DNA of 12,864 bases from Glaciecola sp964643575 (GTDB lineage Bacteria; Pseudomonadota; Gammaproteobacteria; Enterobacterales; Alteromonadaceae), in the NCBI GenBank assembly GCA_964643575.1, contig CAZXTD010000125.1, forward strand, positions 1 through 12,864, in the 5' to 3' direction. Below the pieces are notes generated by a model, which worked only from the letters and a program-made list of their open reading frames with translations, made no database searches and was not told the DNA's origin. This document shows positions 8,199 to 12,864 of the stretch, in pieces. A program made the translations under genes and the position numbers. Every line of letters begins with the position of its first letter. Positions within the stretch are counted from its first letter, which is position 1.

Positions 8199-8206
8199 GA
8201 ATTATT

Positions 8207-8593
8207 ATGAGTTTTTATGCCGAACTAATTATATCTGTATTACTCGTGCTGGGCGGTCTTTTTGTATTGGTTGGATCAATTGGACTGTTGCGTTTAAAAG
8301 ATATATACGTACGATTGCATGCTCCTACTAAGGCGACCACACTAGGCTTGGGGAGTATTATAATTGGCTCAATAGCTTATCACTATTTCAGCACGGGCGT
8401 ATTAACCGTGAACGAACTGCTCATTACTCTATTTTTAGCGATTACGGCACCTGTAACCGCACATATCCTTGCAAAGGTAGCGATGCATCACCGAGTAAAG
8501 GTAATGGATCGCACCCGAAACGCCCATTTAGTAGAGACGGCTAGGGAGCAGTTGCCGCCACAAACAAATCAAGATGCAAAATCGGCAGACTAG
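8207..8593 (+). CDS. mrpG: Mrp antiporter subunit G
   Basis: The last subunit of the Mrp operon, with 128 residues and three membrane helices, of the MnhG/PhaG family. Visible marks are GLLRLKDIYVRLHAPTKATTLG (26-47) and the helix around NELLITLFLAITAPVTAHILAKVA. About 30 polar C-terminal residues are not conserved in the family as far as I can judge. A weak AGGA (8197-8200) that overlaps the mrpF stop serves as ribosome site. A strong terminator lies 52 bases downstream. Confidence 0.95.
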   Translation: MSFYAELIISVLLVLGGLFVLVGSIGLLRLKDIYVRLHAPTKATTLGLGSIIIGSIAYHYFSTGVLTVNELLITLFLAITAPVTAHILAKVAMHHRVKVMDRTRNAHLVETAREQLPPQTNQDAKSAD

Positions 8594-8644
8594 TCAACGA
8601 AAGCTTTTTAGAAATGCTTGGCTAAAAATGAAAAGATTAAATGT

Positions 8645-8675
8645 AAAAAGGGTGCACTAAACGTGCACCCTTTTT
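8645..8675. terminator. bidirectional intrinsic terminator between mrpG and the symporter gene
   Basis: A perfect 13-bp stem, AAAAAGGGTGCAC (8645-8657) paired with GTGCACCCTTTTT (8663-8675), closes on the five-base loop TAAAC. A GC-rich core with A and T runs on either side lets it work in both directions. That suits its place between convergent genes, the Mrp operon on the plus strand and the symporter gene ending at 8705 on the minus strand. Confidence 0.9.
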
Positions 8676-8704
8676 GCTATTGCGTTTTAACTAAACGTCT
8701 GTCA

Positions 8705-10321
8705 TTACTTACCGTGAGCTTGAGCCATAAACTCTTCAATCTCACCGCAATCTTTTGTTAACAGACTCACTACAACCGTCACCACAACTGCAAATGGCAT
8801 TGAGTATAGCGCCGGATTAACAAGTACATCCAGACCTAACATAGTCTCTGCACCAAAGAAGCGACTAAAAGTAAACAATAGCGAAGTAACCAAACCTGAT
8901 GCCATACCGATAATCACAGCCTGACTAGTTAGCTTTTTCCACCAAACCGCAAATACAAGCGCTGGTGCAAACGTACTTGCTGCAATACCAAAACACATTC
9001 CCACTAGCATAGCAACGTTCTGCTCTTTCAACCAAATTGACATACCAATAGCAACTAAGGCTAAACAGCCAGCGCCAATTTTTGCAAAGCGTAGTTGTTG
9101 TTCGTCGCTACTATCAGGCTTAAGTATGCCTTTGTATAAATCGTGCGAAAGGCTAGTAGTCGCTGATATTAATAGGCCAGCTGAGGTACTCAGCATCGCT
9201 GCCATTGCGCCTGCAGCTATAACGCCCATTAGCACCTGGCCACCAAGCATGTCGCCTAACATAGGCATGGTCATATTAGTTGCAACGCCTCGTTTCCCTT
9301 CAGCAAGCAATGCTACAAGCTGCGGATACAAACCATACATGGCAATTAAACCAACAAAGAATACCGCTGCGTAAAATACCGCTAAGCCCCAAATTGTGAT
9401 TTCAGCAGATCTACGCGCTTCTTTAGCACTTGATACAGTGTAGAAACGAATCAAGATATGAGGTAAACCAAGTACACCAAAGAACAATGCAACAACCAAG
9501 CTTGCGTTATCGGCAAGGCTTCTTAGGCCTACACCTGGCGTTACAGCACTTGCTGAATCAGGCATTATTTCGCGAACCGCTGCGATAGACTCATTAGTCG
9601 GCGCATCGGCCAAGGTCGCGGCTATAGCAACAGCTTCAGGATTAGCAGAAGCCAATAAGGGTGGCACCATCTCATTACCAGCTGATATGACGCCTACCGG
9701 GTTACCCGAGAACAAAGAAATGATGCCAAATACGAGTAGGAATAATAAAGCGCCGAATAAAATTGCACCTTGGATTGCTTGGTTATAAGAAGTACCTTTC
9801 ATACCTCCCAAAACAACAAATACCCCCATCAAAATACCGGTAACAATAACAGTAGGTAAATAGTCCCAACCCAAAAGTAAGCCGAATAAGTGACCAGCGC
9901 CCACAATTTGCGGAATAAGGTACATAACGCAAAGCGACAGAGTAGAAATCATTGCAATAGTGCGGATTCCTTTTTCTTTGCCTTTGTAACGAGCGTTAAG
10001 TAAATCTGCAACGGTATATTTACCCACGTTTTTAAGCGGACTCGCGATAAGTAGTAAAACCACAATCCAAGCAGCGAAAAAGCCAAGAGCAAGCCACCAG
10101 CCGTCTACACCCATAAGCGCAACAGCACCAGCTACACCTAAAAAGCTTGCAGCACTTGCATAATCTCCCAACATGGCCCAACCATTTACGCGAGGCGAAA
10201 TACCGCCACCGGCAACATAAAAGTTAGCGGTAGAGCTCGTTGAACGCCGATGATAAAAACTGATAAAAAGTGACAAACCAATACCGAGTATTACGATGCT
10301 TAATGCTAAAATATTTTCCAT
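8705..10321 (-). CDS. actP: ActP-like Na+/solute symporter (SSS family), probably for acetate or another small carboxylate
   Basis: An inner-membrane Na+-coupled symporter of the SSS family, 538 residues with about 13 hydrophobic segments. FYVAGGG (34-40), NGWAMLGDYASAASFLG (46-62), GLPHILIRFYTV followed by SSAKEARRS (285-305) and the segment around STSAGLL (378-384) with LSHDLY match E. coli ActP closely; the STS serines and threonine fit the usual Na+ site. It lacks the cleavable N-terminal segment of E. coli ActP. A polar insert of about 70 residues (205-272) separates two helices. The start shares one base with the stop of the preceding small membrane gene (TAATG), as with yjcH-actP in E. 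coli. No acs gene is in view, so acetate as substrate is inferred from the subfamily; pyruvate, propionate or others are possible. Confidence 0.85.
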   Translation of the reverse strand: MENILALSIVILGIGLSLFISFYHRRSTSSTANFYVAGGGISPRVNGWAMLGDYASAASFLGVAGAVALMGVDGWWLALGFFAAWIVVLLLIASPLKNVGKYTVADLLNARYKGKEKGIRTIAMISTLSLCVMYLIPQIVGAGHLFGLLLGWDYLPTVIVTGILMGVFVVLGGMKGTSYNQAIQGAILFGALLFLLVFGIISLFSGNPVGVISAGNEMVPPLLASANPEAVAIAATLADAPTNESIAAVREIMPDSASAVTPGVGLRSLADNASLVVALFFGVLGLPHILIRFYTVSSAKEARRSAEITIWGLAVFYAAVFFVGLIAMYGLYPQLVALLAEGKRGVATNMTMPMLGDMLGGQVLMGVIAAGAMAAMLSTSAGLLISATTSLSHDLYKGILKPDSSDEQQLRFAKIGAGCLALVAIGMSIWLKEQNVAMLVGMCFGIAASTFAPALVFAVWWKKLTSQAVIIGMASGLVTSLLFTFSRFFGAETMLGLDVLVNPALYSMPFAVVVTVVVSLLTKDCGEIEEFMAQAHGK

Positions 10322-10536
10322 TAGTCAGATTCCTCTTCACTCATCTTTTTAAGATACAAACGAGTGATAATCACTCCGGTTAAGATGATGACCAAACCAC
10401 CCCAAATTGCCAACGGTAAACCCGCTATTGGCAAGGCCGCGATATCAGCAAATGTTGCTGAAGTCATTAGTGCGACGCCAAAATATAAAACGGTATAAAT
10501 TGCTAGTGCTATAGCCGCAAACTTGGATTTGCTCAT
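10321..10536 (-). CDS. small two-helix membrane protein, putative symporter small subunit
   Basis: A 71-residue protein with two hydrophobic segments (about 7-27 and 36-62) and a charged tail, KKMSEEESD. Its place directly before an ActP-like symporter, with a one-base TAATG overlap, matches the small membrane genes that accompany such symporters: DUF485 (YjcH, 104 residues) and the marine DUF4212 type. The stretch GLPLAIWGG-LVIILTGVIITRLYLKK resembles the second helix of DUF485, but the usual N-terminal part is absent, so it is either a shortened member or a separate family. The ribosome site AGGAG lies six bases before the ATG. A 14-codon leader ORF ends on its start codon. Confidence 0.75.
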   Translation of the reverse strand: MSKSKFAAIALAIYTVLYFGVALMTSATFADIAALPIAGLPLAIWGGLVIILTGVIITRLYLKKMSEEESD

Positions 10537-10577
10537 TGTGCACTCCTAGTAAAATTCGATAGTGTATTCATAAACAT
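10533..10577 (-). CDS. possible 14-residue leader ORF coupled to the symporter small subunit
   Basis: On the minus strand, ATG at 10577-10575 opens a frame reading MFMNTLSNFTRSAQ and ending in TGA at 10535-10533. That stop overlaps the small-subunit start as ATGA. A good ribosome site, AAGGAAG (10587-10581), lies just upstream, and the AGGAG of the next gene falls inside this ORF. Its frame differs from that of the small subunit, so it is not an N-terminal extension. Translational coupling or attenuation is possible; with only 14 codons, chance cannot be excluded. Confidence 0.35.
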   Translation of the reverse strand: MFMNTLSNFTRSAQ

Positions 10578-10589
10578 AAACTTCCTTAA

Positions 10590-10631
10590 GGTGATAAAAA
10601 TTTAATTATTGTTATAGGGACTTCTATCACC
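10590..10631 (-). promoter_or_regulatory. inverted repeat between the porin and small-subunit genes
   Basis: GGTGATA (10590-10596) and TATCACC (10625-10631) are perfect 7-bp arms around a 28-base AT-rich loop. Read on the minus strand, the hairpin begins one base after the porin stop codon and ends just before the TTAAGGAAG ribosome site. No T run follows, so it is not a normal terminator. It might protect the porin mRNA 3' end, or set porin-to-symporter expression within one transcript. Confidence 0.35.
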
Positions 10632-10632
10632 C

Positions 10633-11802
10633 CTAAAACGCATACTTCATCATAAATTGCAGGCGATTCATGTCACCATCGGCACCACTCTCTATTTCGC
10701 GTTTTGCAAATGCATATTCTGCACCTACAGTAATTTTAGCAGTAGGCGAATACATAAGGTTTACCCGCATACTTTGTGTGTCAGCCGTTACTGCGCCACC
10801 CGTTAGCGCCGCGTCGTTGTCTGCGCTAAACGATGAATAGATGATGCTTGATCTTAGTTTGCTGTCCCAAACATGACGGTACGCAACCGCAAAAGCCGTT
10901 GAATCAATTGCTGACAACTCGCCTTGCGCGTCTATCACTGCGCCATTTGCTGCGTTAAGAGCAGAGTAACGGCCTAGGCCTTGGCCGCTGTTAAATGACA
11001 CTCTGATATCGTCTTTGTCACCTACTTTAAATTTACCGGTAACGCTTACACCAAAAGACGACTCGGTAGAATCTATGCCGGAGGCATCTTCAAAAGAAAG
11101 TTGGCGTAGTAGGCCCGCAACGCTCACATGGCCCCAATCGCCTTTAAATGTATATTTAGCAACTGCATCTGGCACGATACCGTCGTCGGCCACAATACGA
11201 CCACCGCCACCAAAGGGAGTGATCGTCGTTTCAGAGTTTTCTAAAGCGAGTTGTAGGTTTCCACTGGTATATCTTACTTGCGGTTGGCGCGCAAAGATGG
11301 TGCCATCGGTATTACCGATAAAATCGACTGATTCAGGTAGCGCACCAACATCCATAAAGGTTGTCCAGGTTTGACCTACCAACCAATCTTGATATTTGAC
11401 AAATGCATGTCTAATTCTTGGGACATACGAATTACTTATGCGGTCGTTACCGCCTGGAGTCACCAACATATCAAACTCTAGCACACCCGTAATGGTGTCG
11501 CCTTCAGCAGTGGGGGTGTTTGTGGTAAAGCGAAACCTACTTTGTCTAATATGTGAATCAAATTGAGCGTCTTCAGCAGTGCCACCAACAGGGGTGAGTG
11601 AAGGAATATAGAAATCTCTCATTAGATTACCTGATGGAAGAGTGCCATCTGAGTATTCACTGTAAATCGCATCAGCTTTAATATAACCGCTAATCTTAAT
11701 ACTGGTATCGCCAACTGTAGTTGATGCAGCGTTAACAGATACACTGGTTGTAATGGCACTCAAAGCGAGCAATACAGAACTGTAAGTTTTTGTTAATTTC
11801 AT
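10633..11802 (-). CDS. DcaP-like outer-membrane porin
   Basis: A 389-residue outer-membrane beta-barrel of the DcaP-like family, trimeric channels known to pass dicarboxylates and similar small acids. The N-terminus is a signal peptide: K2 and K5, a hydrophobic core at 10-19, and likely cleavage after VNA at 25. Family marks are FDSHIRQSRFRF (81-92), RHAFVKYQDW-LVGQTWTTFMD (131-151), PESVDF (156-161) and RQPQVRYTS (172-180). Alternating strands fill the rest, and the last residue is Phe (KYAF), the usual Bam signal. It lacks the N-terminal coiled coil of Acinetobacter DcaP. GAGGT eight bases before the ATG at 11802 supports the start. It heads the minus-strand set that continues with the small membrane protein and the symporter, suggesting one uptake route through both membranes. 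Confidence 0.88.
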   Translation of the reverse strand: MKLTKTYSSVLLALSAITTSVSVNAASTTVGDTSIKISGYIKADAIYSEYSDGTLPSGNLMRDFYIPSLTPVGGTAEDAQFDSHIRQSRFRFTTNTPTAEGDTITGVLEFDMLVTPGGNDRISNSYVPRIRHAFVKYQDWLVGQTWTTFMDVGALPESVDFIGNTDGTIFARQPQVRYTSGNLQLALENSETTITPFGGGGRIVADDGIVPDAVAKYTFKGDWGHVSVAGLLRQLSFEDASGIDSTESSFGVSVTGKFKVGDKDDIRVSFNSGQGLGRYSALNAANGAVIDAQGELSAIDSTAFAVAYRHVWDSKLRSSIIYSSFSADNDAALTGGAVTADTQSMRVNLMYSPTAKITVGAEYAFAKREIESGADGDMNRLQFMMKYAF

Positions 11803-11887
11803 AAAAATACCTCGTTATGCGTTAATGTGATGTGAATGATTTGTAATGTGCGAGAAGTATCTTTGAATGCTAATGATACCGAAATCG

Positions 11888-11897
11888 GACTTTAGTC
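11888..11897. promoter_or_regulatory. GACT-TT-AGTC dyad upstream of the porin
   Basis: GACTTTAGTC has perfect 4-bp arms around a two-base centre and lies 86-95 bases before the porin start. Its position in front of a carboxylate-uptake set makes a regulator site plausible. Ten bases alone are weak evidence. Confidence 0.25.
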
Positions 11898-11978
11898 GAA
11901 TGCGTGCTAACCCAAAGAAAAGATAAATTTACCGCTCACCAAAAGCTACATTTCCTTCTTACAATTCTTATCGTCCAC

Positions 11979-12030
11979 GTCATTCCTGCGAAGGCTGGAA
12001 CCTCCTTGGATCACCTGTGAATCAAGCAAT
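11979..12030. repeat. degenerate dispersed repeat unit (ATTCC...GGAA type)
   Basis: The stretch beginning CGTCATTCCTGCGAAGG has arms TTCCTGC (11983-11989) and GCTGGAA (11994-12000), pairing at six of seven positions around GAAG. This is the look of the CGTCATTCCCGCGAAGGCGGGAAT-type repeats scattered between genes in many proteobacteria. The mismatch suggests an old, decayed copy. Only one copy is in the window, so its repeated nature is inferred from general knowledge of that motif. Confidence 0.45.
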
Positions 12031-12188
12031 TAAAAGATATTTTGAGAACTTCAGACACTTACGAAAATAACACTATTCGCGCTTTACAGAGTAGTATTAG
12101 CGTTTAAGCCAATGATTGCAGATAGAACTAAAGTAGTACGGCCGAGCTTGCTAGAGGAAGGTGGTTTTAATAAAGAACATAAACCATT

Positions 12189-12221
12189 AAAAAAGGCGCT
12201 GTTGTTGCCAACAGCGCCTTT
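12189..12221 (-). terminator. intrinsic terminator of the rplP-rpmC-rpsQ transcript
   Basis: A perfect 12-bp stem, AAAGGCGCTGTT (12192-12203) with AACAGCGCCTTT (12210-12221), surrounds the loop GTTGCC. On the minus strand the hairpin is followed by a run of six Ts (12194-12189), the form of a strong Rho-independent terminator. It starts 20 bases after the rpsQ stop, so the ribosomal transcript ends here and does not run on into rplN. Confidence 0.9.
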
Positions 12222-12241
12222 ATTCTTTGAAAAAGTAGTCT

Positions 12242-12499
12242 TTACAGACGCGCTTTTTCTAATACGTCTACTAACATCCAAGTCTTAGACTTAGAAATTG
12301 GGCGACATTCAGTAACTGATACTAAATCGCCTTCATTACAAACGTTAGCTTCGTCGTGTGCGTGCAACTTGGTTGAACGCTTCATAAACTTCCCGTAAAT
12401 TGGGTGCTTTACGAATCGTTCAATCATTACAGTAATGGTTTTATCCATTTTGTTACTTACCACACGCCCTTGGACTGTACGAACATTTTTGTCAGACAT
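12242..12499 (-). CDS. rpsQ: 30S ribosomal protein S17
   Basis: A primary 16S rRNA-binding protein of the small subunit, 85 residues (E. coli 84). The family core is clear: RTVQGRVVSNKMDKTITV, ERFVKHPIYGKFMKRSTKLHAHDE and ECRPISKSKTW. It starts one base after the rpmC stop, with GGAG inside the last rpmC codons as ribosome site. It is the last gene of the S10-type operon and is followed by a terminator and then unrelated genes; in E. coli, rplN of the spc operon follows. Confidence 0.98.
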   Translation of the reverse strand: MSDKNVRTVQGRVVSNKMDKTITVMIERFVKHPIYGKFMKRSTKLHAHDEANVCNEGDLVSVTECRPISKSKTWMLVDVLEKARL

Positions 12500-12500
12500 C

Positions 12501-12692
12501 TTATTCTCCAGCTTTCTGAGTCAATATGGTTTTAACACGTGCAATACTACGACGTACTGTTTTGATTTGGGCAGTTTGTTCTAACTGACCAGTAGAATGT
12601 TGCATACGTAAGTTAAACTGCTCGCGAAGCAAGTTTGTTAACTCAGTATTCAATTCTTCTACGCTTTTAGCTCTAAGTTCTGTCGTATTCAT
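12501..12692 (-). CDS. rpmC: 50S ribosomal protein L29
   Basis: A large-subunit protein near the peptide exit tunnel, 63 residues as in E. coli. SVEELNTELTNLLREQFNLRMQ (positions 10-31) is almost identical to the E. coli helix, followed by TGQLEQ and VRRSIARVKTILTQKAG. Its start overlaps the rplP stop by one base (TAATG). The order L16-L29-S17 is the standard one of the S10 operon. Confidence 0.98.
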   Translation of the reverse strand: MNTTELRAKSVEELNTELTNLLREQFNLRMQHSTGQLEQTAQIKTVRRSIARVKTILTQKAGE

Positions 12693-12864
12693 TACATCAC
12701 CGTCCGAGTTACAAAGGTTGTTTTAAAGGGTAACTTTGCAGCGGCTAAAGCAAATGCTTCACGTGCAAGTTCCTCTGGCACACCTTCCATCTCGTATAAA
12801 ACACGGCCCGGCTGAATTTGGCAAACCCAATATTCAACGTTACCTTTACCTTTACCCTGACGCA
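12692..12864 (-). CDS. rplP: 50S ribosomal protein L16 (partial, C-terminal part)
   Basis: The last 56 complete codons of L16 enter from the right edge. The stretch QGKGKGNVEYWVCQIQPG, then VLYEMEGVPEELAREAF and LPFKTTFVTRTVM at the end, matches E. coli L16 with few changes. The stop TAA (12694-12692) overlaps the rpmC start. L16 binds 23S rRNA near the tRNA sites of the large subunit. The N-terminal part and the rest of the S10 operon lie outside the window. Confidence 0.97.
   Translation of the reverse strand, partial: RQGKGKGNVEYWVCQIQPGRVLYEMEGVPEELAREAFALAAAKLPFKTTFVTRTVM

Larger units (their letters stand above)
11803..12188. other. gene-free region between rpsQ terminator and porin gene
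   Basis: About 390 bases with no supportable gene. It holds the upstream region of the porin gene, including a GACT-TT-AGTC dyad at 11888-11897, about 85 bases before the ATG, and a degenerate repeat at 11979-12030. The part 12031-12188 shows no gene or structure I can name. I could not find a convincing -35/-10 pair for the porin on the minus strand. Confidence 0.6.

Noticed and set aside
11015..11374. A 119-codon plus-strand frame opposite the porin gene.
   Set aside because: It is antisense to a clear porin with signal peptide and C-terminal Phe; it has no family motifs and no ribosome site.
11825..11850. TGTGATGTGAATGATT looked like a CRP half-site pair upstream of the porin.
   Set aside because: Only one TGTGA half is present; the second half does not match TCACA at the required spacing.
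12004..12016. CCTTGGATCACCT resembles the 3' end of 16S rRNA (TTGGATCACCT).
   Set aside because: No other 16S sequence lies next to it; the match is about 11 bases and belongs to the dispersed-repeat stretch.
12112..12288. A 58-codon plus-strand frame starting MIADRTKVVRPS.
   Set aside because: It has no ribosome site, runs through the terminator hairpin and then antisense through rpsQ. It could be a remnant but has no support.

Overview
The window reads as chromosomal DNA of a marine-type gammaproteobacterium, probably of the Alteromonadales. Reasons: the ribosomal proteins L16, L29 and S17 and the RhlE helicase are very close to their E. coli counterparts, and the gene content combines a Mrp Na+/H+ antiporter, a Na+/solute symporter and a DcaP-like porin. 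A run of ten Ns inside mrpA shows that this is a draft or scaffolded assembly. I see no prophage, insertion sequence, CRISPR array, tRNA or rRNA gene.

Layout. (1) 1-1115, minus: the first 371 codons of an RhlE-type DEAD-box RNA helicase, cut by the left edge. (2) 1116-1339: a divergent control region with a plausible sigma70 promoter and a perfect 14-bp palindrome. (3) 1340-2572, plus: anmK, a cell-wall recycling kinase with an extended N-terminus. (4) 2758-8593, plus: a complete six-gene Mrp operon of the fused type, mrpA'(A+B)-C-D-E-F-G. Most genes overlap by 1 to 7 bases, and the operon closes on a strong bidirectional terminator (8645-8675). (5) 8705-11802, minus: a carboxylate-uptake set, in transcription order a DcaP-like outer-membrane porin, a 71-residue membrane protein and an ActP-like Na+/solute symporter. 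A 14-codon leader ORF may precede the small membrane protein. (6) 11803-12188: about 390 bases without a gene, holding the porin upstream region and a degenerate dispersed repeat. (7) 12189-12864, minus: the end of the S10 ribosomal operon, rplP (partial)-rpmC-rpsQ, followed by its own terminator.

How the genes may work together: the porin would admit small carboxylates to the periplasm and the symporter would carry them inward with Na+. The Mrp complex would export Na+ in exchange for H+, keeping up the gradient the symporter uses. The two units converge on one shared terminator. This functional link is inference; each family assignment rests on motifs visible in the sequence.

No clear undescribed system stands out. 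The points most worth a second look are the S10 operon ending at rpsQ without rplN behind it, the short leader ORFs that overlap the starts of rhlE and the symporter small-subunit gene, palindromes in front of anmK and mrpA, and the N run, whose length does not match the protein family.
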